From Pigoraptor chileana (taxonomy: Eukaryota > Opisthokonta > Filasterea), in NCBI GenBank assembly GCA_943704495.1, contig CALSCR010001010.1, forward strand, positions 1-44,173: a DNA stretch of 44,173 nucleotides, read 5' to 3'. Numbering within the stretch: position 1 is the first letter of the stretch; every line of letters starts with the position of its first letter. Below are positions 10,694 to 21,700 of the stretch, in pieces. A model generated the notes under the pieces. The model saw only the letters and a program-made list of their open reading frames with translations, did not search any database and was not told the origin of the DNA. The position numbers were made by a program, and so were the translations under genes.

Positions 10694-12062
10694 ATGCCGC
10701 TTGCGGAAATGGCGACAGTCAAGAAGGAAGTGGTTATGTCGAGCAACATGAAGCTCAAGAACAGGCTTGACGAGCTTGCGAAGCACACACATTGTGGGTG
10801 GTCACTGGTGGACAAACGTGCACACGCGCTAAGCGCTGTCCTTCGTTGCTCATGCATATGCGGGCATGTATAGTGCAAATTACACTCGGTTTTCAGTGTG
10901 ATGGAAATCTACCCACGCCAAAATTTGATAATATGTGTTGTGACACACATGCACTTGTCCGTATATTAACTTGTCGTAATTCGGCTCTTTTGTTTCAGTT
11001 TCTCGTCTTGATTTGGATGGACTGCATGCACGTTTCAAGCACTTCACACCCCCACCGCACGCCGAAAAGATTGACCGTGCTAAGTTTCGCGACGTCCTGC
11101 ATGACCTCTTCGACATCGACGACTCGCTTCTCATGGATCGCGGTAGGTTTCCGTCTTATGTTCTTGTCGGCTCAGAATTGCTTGAAAGCGACGAGACTCT
11201 CACCTGAATTGCTTGATTTTCGACAGTATTCCGCACCTTCGACAGAGACAATGACAACATGATCAGCTTTGACGAATGGATCGCGGGACTCTCTGTCATA
11301 TTGAAGGGCACCCTGGACGAGAAGCTCAAATGTGAGTACCAGAATGCCAAGTTCGTTTGCACAAAGTAGGCGTGTTTTTGCCTATTGTTACTCACTACAG
11401 CACCCACGGGCGCTCGCCCCTTTTACCAGTTTGCTTCAACGTTTATGATCTCAACGGGGACGGATACATATCAAAGGAAGAAATGTTCCAGATGTTGCAA
11501 AAATGCCTCATTAAGGTTGGTGGCGAATTATATGCTTCGAAATTCCATCCCAAGCTCGTGAAATACGAAATTTTGACTGGTGCTTGTGTGTTGTTGTTTT
11601 TTGGCTTACGTGCTGTTGTTCAGCAATCGTCGGACGAGGACCCTGACGAGGGAATCAAGGACCTGGTGGACCTCATTTTGAAGAAGATGGACCACGATCG
11701 GGACGGCCGTGTGTCATTTGCTGACTACCGCGAAACAGTGCAGGCCGAGCCCCTACTGCTCGAGGCGTTTGGCACGTGCCTCCCTGCGCAGAAGGTGTGT
11801 ATGTGATGTGCAGTGGCTTGGCCAAAGTGGCGTACGGCTAATGCCTTGTTTGGTTGGAGCTCTTGACGTCAAGCTCGTTGCTGCCTGTTGATGCATGTGT
11901 CCCCTAATCAATGTCGCGTGCACCCCTTGGGACTATGCTCATGCTGGCCCTCTGCAGCGACGGAACGCCTTCCTCGCCTCGTGCACCGATGCACCAAAGA
12001 CATCTCATCACATCAAACAGAGCTCCAGTGCATCCTCGGCTGCAGCAACCGCCAAGAAGTAG
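10694..12062 (+). CDS. CLXN: Calaxin / EF-hand calcium-binding domain protein 1
   Basis: Exons 10694-10793, 10999-11142, 11227-11331, 11430-11515, 11624-11794 and 11958-12062 join in phase to 237 codons. The protein closely follows animal calaxin (EFCAB1), a calcium sensor of the outer dynein arm in motile cilia. Diagnostic stretches are [52 protein letters not shown] and [11 protein letters not shown]. Three EF-hand loops are visible at residues 87-98 ([12 protein letters not shown]), 123-134 ([12 protein letters not shown]) and 168-179 ([12 protein letters not shown]; the last position is Asp instead of Glu). The ATG at 10694 opens the first exon. A shorter form would end at 11805 if the last intron were retained. 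The last exon (RRNAFLAS... to AKK) is less conserved. Its presence implies motile flagella in the source organism. Confidence 0.93.
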
Positions 12063-12286
12063 GGGCGCCCAATTGTAGTCGCCATCCTCGCTTGTGTATT
12101 CAATCGCTTTCTGTTGTTCAATAACTGATATCCGCTTCTAGTGCGTGCGCTGTGCGTCCATTGCTTTCGTTACAAAATTAAATCCACTGCAAATATACCT
12201 ATTGAATTCGACAGTATTTCCCTTTATTAGTGTTGCCTTGTAATGGCTTCCTGTCATCACGGCCTGTGAACACATAGAGTCGCCGC
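12063..12286. terminator. Convergent 3' region with minus-strand polyadenylation signal
   Basis: Calaxin and the EF-hand repeat gene end tail to tail, 224 bp apart. TTTATT at 12223-12228 reads AATAAA on the minus strand, about 60 nt beyond the stop of the EF-hand repeat gene. No canonical AATAAA is seen for calaxin; an AAATTAAAT run lies near 12175. Confidence 0.55.
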
Positions 12287-14093
12287 TCACGTGCTCATCC
12301 AGTACTCGCAGAATTCGCGCTCAGACACCTTGCCTGACCCATCGCGATCGATCATTTTAAAGAGGTGCTTGCGTTGGTGCTTCTCCATGTGGTATCCCAA
12401 GTGCGCCATCGCCTTTTTCCACTCCTTCTTGTTGAGGTTGCCGCTGCGATCCTTGTCAAACATCTACGTGGTGGCAATGCACGAGCACAAAAGCAGTGAA
12501 CAGTGCGATCAAGAGACGCCAAACAGTGACAGGCACGCACCAAATCCAGCGAATCTTTCCAAAGATCACCCACTCTGAAAACTGCCGACGCTTGCATCAT
12601 TTTCTGCTGCTGCACGGGATTGATTCCCACGGGAATGGCAAAAGCAGCGTGGGGACTGTATGTACCCGGGTACGACAGCGCAGGACGCGTGTACGTTTGA
12701 GGCACCGCCGCATACTGAGCCCCTCCGTAGGCTGGCTGCTGCGGGTACCTGCAAGAAAATATGACAAAAATATGCGCATGAAATTTTAACAGCTTGACGG
12801 TGACCCTTAATAAATGAGGGCTCATGTCAGTTGTCGTAGGCTGCACTTAAAAAAGCAAAAGTCAAGCTGCATACCCTTGTTGAGCAGGGTAGCCCGGCTG
12901 GGCACCGGGATAACCCTGGGGTGGATAGCCTGGCTGTGCGCCGGGGTAACCCTGGGGTGCGCCTGGCTGTGCGGGGTAGCCTGGCTGTGCGGGGTAGCCT
13001 GGCTGTGCGCCGGGGTAACCCTGGGGTGCGCCTGGCTGTCCGCCAGGGTAGCCTGGCTGTGCGCCGGGGTAGCCTGGCTGTGCGCCGGGGTAGCCTGGCT
13101 GTGCGCCGGGGTAACCCTGGGGTGCGCCTGGCTGTGCGCCGGGGTAGCCTGGCTGTGCGCCTGGGTAACCCTGGGGTGCGCCTGGCTGTGCGCCGGGGTA
13201 GCCTGGCTGTGCGCCGGGATAACCCTGGGGTGCGCCTGGCTGTGCGCCGGGATAACCCTGGGGTGCGCCTGGCTGACCATACCTGAATTCGAAATTCGAA
13301 AAGTAAGTTTAAGTTAAAGTTAGAGACAAGTGTCATAGGCGTATGCGCATGGACTCCCAAATCCCCACTATAGAAATTGAAAGTATTCAAGTCGGTGTAG
13401 GGTTCTATGCTCGTGGACTCTACAAGAGAGATATAGGATTCACGTCAGTGTCTCAGGCAGTCTGCAAGAGACCTTCAGTACTCAAAACGCCTTAGGAATA
13501 AGGAATTTGCACACCATCGGGCTGTTGTGCAGCCGGCGGCGGCAAGCACGCTACAAACAGAGAGATGAAGGATTCAGGTAAGTGTCTTAGGCGCTGTGCC
13601 CATGGACTCCACATCTATAACAGAGAGAGACAGACGACCTGGTTTTAGGCGCTATACCATGGACATCCACAACATAACAGAAAGACATGAGGATTCAAGT
13701 GAGTGACTAGGGCGGTGGACTCAAGAGAGATGTAGGATTCAAGTCAGTGTCGTAGGCGCTGTGCCCATGGACTCCACGGGACTCAAGAGAGAGAGAGATG
13801 TATGGTTCAAGGTACTGTTTAAGACGCTGTGCCCATGGACTCCACACCTTCAAATTATTATCTACAGTGAGAGTGCGTGTGCGTGAGAGTGAAAGAGGGG
13901 GGGGGGGACACAACGCATGCATGCACAGAAAAGAAGATCACTTACCCCGGCTGGGGTTGGCCGGCGTATTGAGGAAAGCTCCTGCATCGTTACGTTGACA
14001 TCAGCAGAAGTCAGTTGCAAGCATTTCAGATTCCATTCTTACCACAACAAACACACACACATATTAAACCCACCCGTAAGGATTTTGGCTCAT
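12287..14093 (-). CDS. EF-hand protein with Gly-Tyr-Pro-Gly-Ala-Gln repeat N-terminus
   Basis: Exons: 14093-14074 (20 nt), 13981-13946 (36 nt), 13282-12875, 12748-12574, 12463-12287; 272 codons with stop, all phases consistent. The start MSQNPYG leads into a Pro/Gly/Tyr/Gln-rich region (about residues 8-190). Its core (19-155) alternates 7-residue GYPGAQP and 11-residue [11 protein letters not shown] units. Two canonical EF-hand loops close the protein: 216-227 ([12 protein letters not shown]) and 252-263 ([12 protein letters not shown]). The layout resembles the PGY-repeat tails of penta-EF-hand proteins (peflin, sorcin) and annexin A7/A11, which drive calcium-dependent membrane or protein association. 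Only two EF-hands are visible, so it is not assigned to the penta-EF-hand family. Function is inferred to be calcium-regulated adhesion or condensate formation. Confidence 0.85.
12875..13282 (-). repeat. Coding tandem repeat of 21 and 33 nt units
   Basis: This single exon is an array of near-identical 21 nt (GYPGAQP) and 33 nt ([11 protein letters not shown]) units. Identity extends to third codon positions, which points to recent slippage or gene conversion. Confidence 0.9.
13320..13855 (+). repeat. Cluster of about seven copies of the dispersed intronic repeat
   Basis: The cluster lies within intron 13283-13945 of the minus-strand EF-hand repeat gene. The best copies are near 13565-13612, 13733-13778 and 13800-13847. 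They share AGGATTCAAGTCAGTGTC, TTAGGCGCTGTGCCCATGG and ACTCCACA, separated by AAGAGAGAGA tracts. Degenerate copies lie at 13330-13470 and 13640-13720. Confidence 0.85.
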
Positions 14094-14260
14094 TTTCGAT
14101 TAACTCAAAACTTGTTTTTATAACAGATCTTCAGGATTAGAATCATGCGGTGTCAGGACACTAATGTGATGTGAAAGTAGAAAAATGAATCGGCAATAGC
14201 ACACTGATGCGTGTATGTCCATGGGTGTCACCATCGTTGTTGACACTGTCTGTTGGGAAG

Positions 14261-14266
14261 TTTATT
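14261..14266 (-). terminator. Polyadenylation signal of the SUMO protease gene
   Basis: TTTATT on the + strand reads AATAAA on the minus strand, about 42 nt past the stop codon at 14308. Confidence 0.6.
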
Positions 14267-14307
14267 TTTAGCAGTGACATGCAAATTACGTCATTTGCCA
14301 ACTCTTG

Positions 14308-17300
14308 TCACGTGAGTAGTTTTTGTGTGAGGATCTCGAAAGCCATCCGCCGCCGGATGCCCTGCATGTCCTTTTGCGAGAAGGCAAAAGGCACATTCCG
14401 CGCCGCATGGTCCGCAAAAGCACACAGAAACACGCCGCAGTCGCAGCCGTTGTTCTGCTGGGGAATGTTCTGCTTGGGATGTTCGGATGAGCCAACGGCA
14501 GCTCGATCAGCTCCAACCTCACAATTCAAGCCAAAATGAGAACAATAAAAAATGTGCGCACAGGCTCACCTTAGGGGCATAGTCCGACCACTGCGACAGA
14601 TTGATTTGATATTTCCGCTCGGCCGCCTCCCCGCTCAGATACTCTCGCAGACGCGCCATGCATGGCGGGTTATCGTGCCCCATGCTGTCGTAATACTCGA
14701 TGCGCCGCTCGCCCAAGTTGATCACAGCCAGACACCAGTGCACTTCCAAGTGTATCGGAACGATGAGTTTCTCCTTCGAGAATATGTCAAACTGTACAGG
14801 AGAAATGCGCACGGGAAGGAGTTATAAAAAGCCGACCAAGTCCAACGACCAATTGGCCAGCCTCTATTAAACAAACCTTCCTTGTCCACCGCTTGATTTT
14901 TCCAAAGTCAAACGGCTCCATGTCCATAATCTTCTTGTAGAAGAACGTGTTGAAGCAGTGGACCTTTCCACCACCACGCTCTGAAACCAGTCCGACATAG
15001 AAGTTGATGACCTGCAGAGCGAAGGAGTGGTAACGGTGAGAGTAGGCTGGTGTCGCCATACACACATTATGAGGCACAGTCTGCCATACGCAGCGCCCAC
15101 CTCGTCGTTAAGCCAGTTTGTTCCTGAAAGAGTTGCAATGTCTCGGCGCGATATTGTGGCCGTCTTTCCGGTGACGAGCGTATCCGAGAGATTCCCTTGT
15201 CCCCACGCCGCATTCACCTGCACAAAAACACAACCAGCATGAAGCTAAGTTCAGGCCCCTCGAACTAGGCATCAATGCTCACTTATTTGAACACATACTT
15301 TTTGCTCTTGAGCTGAAGTGAGAATGGGCAAACTGGGCTTTAGGCTTGCACTGGGCTGCATGATAGAGGGAGGTGGACGGTTAGAGGGCACAACTGGTTA
15401 AGTGGAAGTAACGGACGGCAGGAGTGCAAACATACCTGCAAGTCAAAATCACGATCACGCTCCCGCAGACGAATGATCGCGCTGCCAGGGACATGGGTTT
15501 GCTCTTCCAGTGCGGCACTTTCGAGCTTTGCTCGCCATTCCGCAACCCAGCGAGTCCACTCGCTCGATTGTGTGATATCGCAGGCAGTCTCAACAGTCGG
15601 CCTCGGCTGACTTTTGGTGGGTTGATGCTTGTGCCGGTCCTGAGATCCATGCGCCAGTGACTCAGTGGCAGGTGGGAGAGAATTTGACGGCTTGGGAGCG
15701 TCGGACGCTGCAGAGGCCGTGCGCAGGGTGCTGTATCGCAGCTTCTGGTCGGCCACCATCCGCAGAAATGAGTCGTATTCCACTCGCTGCGAATTGAATT
15801 GCACCGTCACGTGCAACGAGTGCCCAAAGTTTGGAGAGAGCGGCGATGGCGAGTTGGTCAGGTAACGGGATTGCCGGAAGGTCGGCGTATGTGCAGATAG
15901 CATTTGCGAATGGCTTGGGTCGGCATGATCACCCCGCGACACTGCAGCACGGGCGATATTTATGTTGGAGTGCATCATTCCCGGGTTCACAGCCGCGCCC
16001 GGGAACGCAATCCAGTTCATCGGGACCGTCAAGTGCGAAGCTATGCGGCAGAGGGGTATGTCGTCCAGGGGATCCGCAGAGAAGGGCTCGCGAGCCTCAT
16101 CGGCAGTCGCGTGCAAACATGTCGGCGCCGTTGGTGTGCCCCCTGCCTCTGCACCAACTGGCGATGCGGCCGCGGCAAAGTCATTCGCGACGCCATCAAC
16201 ATCCATGTGCACGCAGTCCACCGCCGCCTCAATCAGCTGGGGGCTTTCAGACTTCACCGCACTTTCCACATCGTCCACACTGAAAAATGCGTTGATTCCG
16301 ATGGCACACTCCTCCAAATGCACCGCGGACGCCTGGGAGGCAGCATGCTCCAGGTAATCATGCGCCTGTCCCTCTGGTTCGGGCGCAATGTGTGTATCCA
16401 ATGACGGCGTTCGCGACAGAGACAACTCTGCACGGATTGCGTTCTCTGTTGCGATGTCAAAAGTCGGGTATATAATGGCATTCTCAGCCGCGAGTGCAAC
16501 TGCCCCCTCGTTATGCGCATCGGCAATGCCGCCCTCGATGACAGACCTCACGTGCGTGTGCTGATTACTGGAATTGCACACGTCCATATTGTCGGCAAAT
16601 ACGGACACTGAAACCTTCGTCGCATCCTCCGTTTCGCTCTCAGCAGCAATACCACCGTCAGAGGCGGGTGACACATCTGGCGCACCCTCGGTCTCAGTTG
16701 TTGAACCACTGCAACTTTGAAGCCCTGGCGCCGCATCAGTCACACCGAACAAATTGCACACCGTCTTCAAACAGAAGGCCAGTAAATTCAAAGGTGAAAG
16801 ACGCACTCGCTTCGCAGGCATCTCATCCGCCGCATCAGCATCCCCATCTCGACTTGTCGCACACTCGCTGTGGCACTTCGCTGCGTCTGCGTCAGACGTC
16901 GACGCACGTGCGCGGTTGGCTTCAGCATCAGAGTCTGCCTGGTCCTGTCCTTGCGAAGGTGAGTGCGCTTTCAAAGATCTTGTCAGTCGCTTTCTTTGAG
17001 CAGCCCTTCGTGTGCGCTGTGCAGCGGCATCTGCCACTGGTTTCTTCAACGTAACGGTGCCGGCGGGGAGGCGGGCGGCCAATCGTCGACTGCTTCGAGA
17101 TTCCCGCGACGAAGAAGATAGGAGCAACGTGGGGCTTCCAGCAGCGTCACTCCCATCACCGGCGTCATTTTCGTCGGCACCCGTGCGCTTTCGCTTGCTC
17201 CGCAGGGCGTATCCCTCGTGTGTTATCTCGTCTGAAGCGCGCGTCGTCGCCGTCGGGGACAACTCTATCCACACCATTCTTCTTGAAGCGTCGCACAAAC

Positions 17301-17403
17301 AAGCGACAAGTCCTTCATGCGCCGCCCAATGTATTCCGCTCTCGTGACGGAAGCCGCTCAAAAATTGTCTTTGAAAGAGAGGCAGGATTTGCCATGCATG
17401 CAT
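14308..17403 (-). CDS. Ulp1/SENP-family SUMO protease (peptidase C48)
   Basis: Exons: 17403-15436, 15217-15101, 15011-14877, 14791-14570, 14469-14308; 868 codons with stop, all introns phase 0. The long N-terminal exon (residues 1-656) is largely low-complexity and acidic with an NLS-like LRSKRKRTG. It probably handles localisation and substrate choice. The C-terminal cysteine protease domain (about 660-867) shows LSGTNWLNDEVINFYVGL, MEPFDFGKIKRWTRK, VPIHLEVHWCLAVI, EYYDSMG and IPQQNNGCDCGVFLC. The catalytic triad is H758, D775 and C825, with the oxyanion-hole Gln at 819. The layout follows SENP1/2-type enzymes, which mature SUMO and remove it from targets. Start: an upstream ATG near 17453 is in another frame, so 17403 is preferred but not proven. 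It is head to head with the TTLL gene. Confidence 0.9.
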
Positions 17404-17987
17404 ATCTAACGGCGGCGCGCGTGAGCGCGACTTCGGGGGCAGTTGCCGTCATGATGACGTATGAGGGCTGAGGTCACGTGCCTGTCACCCACCTGTCAAT
17501 CGGCTGACTGATTTGAGCAGTTGACCGCATTTTTGGTGGCGTTGACGCGCATTCTCACATTACACCCACCGAGTCAGCCGCAAGCCCTCACAAGCAGCAG
17601 CAAGGTGCACGTGCATGTGTCAGGCACTCATTGAATGGGCGCGTATCCGCACCCACAGATGGCGTCCACGGGAAGGCGACAGCAGTGTGGTGCGGCGGCG
17701 GCCGGTTCTGAAGGCGCCACTAGTATAATGCATGAATTGCGCCACAAAGCGAGTGCTGATTAATAAGATGGACTCGTCTGAAAGTTATGAGACCAACAGC
17801 TGTTTATATTCTTCAGTGCATTGAGATAGCTAGCCTTTGGCACTGCCGGCTGAGACCTTGCCGCGCCAGCCGCCGCCGGAATATATATACGAACCACATC
17901 GGCTAGTCTGTTACGATCCCGCGTGCACTTGCTGACTCGTGCGTTGCGACTCGGTGGGCTTCCCATCGGCCATTGTGCGGTCGCAGT
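17404..17987. promoter_or_regulatory. Divergent promoter region, SUMO protease / TTLL
   Basis: This 584 bp region between start codons contains an ATATATATAC TATA-like run at 17881-17890, about 100 nt before the TTLL ATG. A CACGTG palindrome lies near 17476, close to the SUMO protease start, and a second near 17608. Part of it (17560-17880) is rich in GCCGCC-type motifs. Confidence 0.5.
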
Positions 17988-20900
17988 ATGAGGATACCGG
18001 AGGGCCACAGCCGTCGGCTTTTTACCTACCTGGGCCTGCTACTGGCGGGCAGCGCGTGCTTCATTGTGGGCGCAGCAATAGCGGCGAATGCAGCAGAGAA
18101 GGGGATGCTGCAAAGCATCCGCAATTACGACTTCATGACTCTGTGGGGCGGCGCGGAGGATGAAGACGCTGCTGACTGGGGGATGCAGGATGCCGGCAAG
18201 GGCGCACTGCAGAAGGAGTTCAAGTACGCTTTCGTCGTCGTTCCCAACGAGCCCGAATCGGCCCCGCATGTGTACACGGGCAACGACTTCAATGTGTTCG
18301 GCCATCTTGGAATTCAGCGCCGATACCTCACAATGCAGGTGATGATGCAAACGTGAATATTTCATGCAGTGAACCATTTTGTCTAATGCTACGATACCTC
18401 ACGCTATTACTGACACGGAATCAAACACTTGTCTTGGGTCATGTCTGTGCAGCCTCGAGTTTGGCACTATACAACGAACATTGCTGCTGCAAACTTAATT
18501 CTGGTGTCCTCGATTCACTTTCCCCGCCAGACTCCTTATTTCAACTGGGACGAGCTTTCAAAACCGAAACCGAAAGATGGGGCAGGTGGGCATTGAATTA
18601 CATGCTTCATCCATTTAAGTTTGTGCCTTTTATTATATGTTTTTCCGATCACGACAGCATTCGTTGTTCGCTGTGCCGTGCTATAATATATAGCAAATAG
18701 CAACAAATTCAACTCTGTGGAGGATACTGAATTTAACTCACATGACATTGTGACGAAACCTGAATTGCATGCGGCGGTGTGCAGTGATGCCAGGAGCCGT
18801 CGGGTTCCCGCGAGTGATTTCGCACTTTCCGCCCAAGCGTGCTTATCTTGCGGACCGTGTGCTGCGTGCGATTGGCGTGAGCTGGATGCAAATGTTCGAA
18901 CTGCGGTCGAAGGTGCGCGCCCGTTGCTTTCTCGGCTTGAAAATGGACGTTGCCAAATGCCTCGGCCACTATGCCCGCCGACATCCCGAGATCAACATTG
19001 ACATGTTCTACCCAAAGAGCTTCATATTCACCGACGACCCCAAGGCATTCAACGTCACCGCAACGCAGTTTCTTGCGTACCACGCCAATCTCCTACTGAA
19101 AATGCAGCCCACAATCCCACTATCGGATGTGTCTATGGAAAGTGTCTCCGGGAAGTCCCTGCCACCCCTCCTCAACACCAACGCCACCGCCGGCGAGGAC
19201 GAGCTTGACCAGCCTGCCAGCGAGGACGATGTGGGAATGGTCAACTACGGCGGGTCTGGGGATGTGGAGGAGGACGCCGAGCGGACGGAGGCCCAGGAGG
19301 ATCCGGAGCCACGGGCAGCAGCAGGCATTGCCGGGACGCGCAGGCTGCTTGAGGTGTCGAGGAATGCAGAGGCGCCCAAGGAGGTCAGCGGCGTCGGTCT
19401 CACGATGCCGCGATGGCTGGTCAAGCTCGGGTGGGTTGGCGCAGTAATATAAGTATCTCGTGTGTGTCCTTAAGCTTCAGTAAGGGCATTCTCAGCTGCA
19501 GTCATTCATTACTGTGCCGCCGCCCGGGAAACGTTAACCCCCCGCTCATCGGACAATAGCACAGTCGTTGGTAAACACTGGCTGCAGTGCACAGGCGGCA
19601 AGTGATCATGAGCCAGTCACGACACGCTCGCCTAACGGTCATTCGCTGATTTGTTTGTCCTATCGTGATGCACACTTGACAGGACGCGCGGTTTTGGCGG
19701 GGAAGGAATTCGTGTCTTCAGCGACACGGCGGCGCTGATTTCGGTTGTGAAGCAAGGGGTCAAGGAGGGGCCGCTTGTCGTGCAGCGCCTCATTGACGAC
19801 GTGATGACCTTCCGCGGCCGCCGGTTTGACCTGCGTGTCTACATTCTGGTGACGTCCCTCTCCCCGCTCACCCTCTACATCAACGTGCAAGGGACGGTCG
19901 TTCGCCTTGCTGCGGGCGACGCCAAGCCCCCGGCTGCTGTCAATGCCGGCGGCCAGGGTGGCTCTGCGACTGACGGCGCGGACGACGCTTCAGAGCAGTC
20001 TGAATACGATGGGAACGCCGCCGACGCCGTGAGTCCCGGGGCCCAGCAGAGCGCCGGCTCAAATGGCGAGCTTGATCGACGAAAATTCCTCACAAATTTT
20101 TCGGTGCATCATGATGCCTCGGCCCTTGTGACGCTCGACGAGCTACTTGCATATTTCCGCTCGATTAAACTCCTGGGAGTGTGGAAAGACCGGACGTTGC
20201 CGTCGATCAAGCGCATCGCACGCCGTGTGTTCAGCCTGTGGAACACGCACGAGCACCGCAAGTATTCGTACAAACTGTGGGTAAAATGATTGGTAGTCTC
20301 GTCAGTTTGCTGCTGTCATTAATTCCCGCGGCCACGTGACTAATAAGCGCCGACCATCTGCCGATTAATTGCAGATGGGGAATTGACATCATGCTGGATT
20401 CGGACATGAACCCGTGGTATATCGAAGCGAATCCAAAGCCAATGATGTTTGGGCTGACGAAAGCCAACTTTAAGAATCAGGTTGGTCGGGCAGAACCCCT
20501 TCATAACATGACCCTCAGTGTTCTCGCCGTAAGCATGACACAGTCAATAACGTGACGTGGACACCGACAGTTAGACAGACGAAATCCCTTGACCCGGCGG
20601 GTGGCGACACTGACTATCGTACATTGTATAACGGTGTGCAATGTGTCGTTCACGACTGAATGCCGAGTCGGCCGTGAGAGCCGCGGTCTTAACTATTATG
20701 TTACAGCATAATGTAATAGTCAGTTTCACTGCCATTACTAATACTGACAGTGCCATGCTGGTCAGTCAGTCAAATGACGGCGGCACATGTACGGGCCCGG
20801 CCTACATATACTGAAGTAATATGGGCTCAACCAGCCTCCCCCTCCCCGCTCCCCGATGTCACGATATATACTCATTTTACCGTTCATTTGCTCCGCAGCA

Positions 20901-21003
20901 CCGCATTATGGTCGCCGACATGTTCAAGGTTGTCTTTTGGCGGCATTATGGCCAGGCTATGCAGCCAAGCGGCACTTGGGAGATCATCCCTGCTGATGTT
21001 TAA
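17988..21003 (+). CDS. Membrane-anchored tubulin-tyrosine-ligase-like (TTLL) protein
   Basis: Exons 17988-18338, 18453-18585, 18785-19430, 19683-20276, 20375-20480 and 20899-21003 join in phase to 645 codons. TTLL enzymes ligate Tyr, Glu or Gly to tubulin or other proteins using ATP. Visible family marks are SHFPPKRAYLADR, PRWLVKLG followed by GFGGEGIRVFSD, GPLVVQRLI, FRGRRFDLRVYILVTS, KFLTNFSVH and the ATP/Mg-binding WGIDIMLDSDMNPWYIEANPKP. The N-terminus has a basic start (SRR) and one hydrophobic segment (about residues 10-33), predicting a signal anchor. Two acidic, low-complexity inserts (about residues 265-340 and 455-505) interrupt the fold. The GTGGGT donor at 20277 is preferred because it restores YKLWGIDIM; reading on as TGG GTA AAA TGA would truncate the protein before the active site. 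Substrate is unknown. Confidence 0.87.
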
Positions 21004-21700
21004 ATTAGACCTATCATTCGATGTTCACATCAAATGTCTTCAGGTCACGTCTTAATATTGTCGTAAATACGCCTTTGTGTGCCGTTTGTGCGTTTTGCGC
21101 GTGCTCGCTTTATACTTAGTAAATATTCAGAAGTCGCCCGCGGCCGCCATGCCAGTCAGCCGATGCCGGCTCACGGCCGCCAGGATCAGTAGTCGTGAAT
21201 TTGTCTGCATGGCGGAATTAACTGAATGTGGCAGTCCACCGAATCATTGCCTGCCGAGTCGGCCACCGCCGGGGCTGCCGCGCGTGTACCTGACGTGTGC
21301 GTGTGTTTGACCGGCCTTTCGACACGGTAGTCCGAAACAGATCGGCACGAGTTTCCGTCGCCCATCAGACTATATGTCGCATTAATCAGTATTGTCATGC
21401 GCAGTGGCTGTTGACACTGCCGACTCGGCAAGCGCTTCAGTTGACAGCTTTCCGAGTTATTATAGTTTATGGTGGGCTATACTAAATGTGAAACTGCCGG
21501 TTCGGCCGCCAGTGCAGTTTGGTCTGTGCATATTCTGTAGGCTGTCGGAACCGACAACTGACTCCCGCATGATTCAGGCCGTCAGCCCGGCAGTTCAATT
21601 AAAATTCCAACCGGTGGTGTACTTTCAGTTAAGTTCAGGTCAATACTGGCGAGACCATGGGACGACATGCGGTTGGAGACATTAAATTCCGGCACGAGGC
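20560..21700. repeat. Region with repeated GCCGAGTCGGC-type inverted motifs
   Basis: GCCGAGTCGGC occurs at 20662-20672 and 21253-21263. Its complement GCCGACTCGGC is at 21419-21429. Related inverted motifs such as GTCGGAACCGAC lie near 21545. The cluster starts inside the last TTLL intron (20481-20898) and continues past the gene. It looks like a decayed repeat, of unknown type. Confidence 0.4.

Noticed and set aside
12813-13317. Plus-strand frame of repeated [10 protein letters not shown] units and two minus-strand frames of HSQATPA and RRTARLP units
   Set aside because: They are other frames of the 21/33 nt coding repeat. The GYPGAQ frame joins in phase to exons on both sides.
13320-13855. 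Possible CRISPR-like array
   Set aside because: The repeats are degenerate, unevenly spaced and intronic in a eukaryotic gene, with no unique spacers of constant length.
18353-18700. Plus-strand frame starting MNISCSEPF
   Set aside because: It crosses TTLL exon 2 in the wrong frame. The frame PRVWHYTTNIAAANL joins in phase on both sides.
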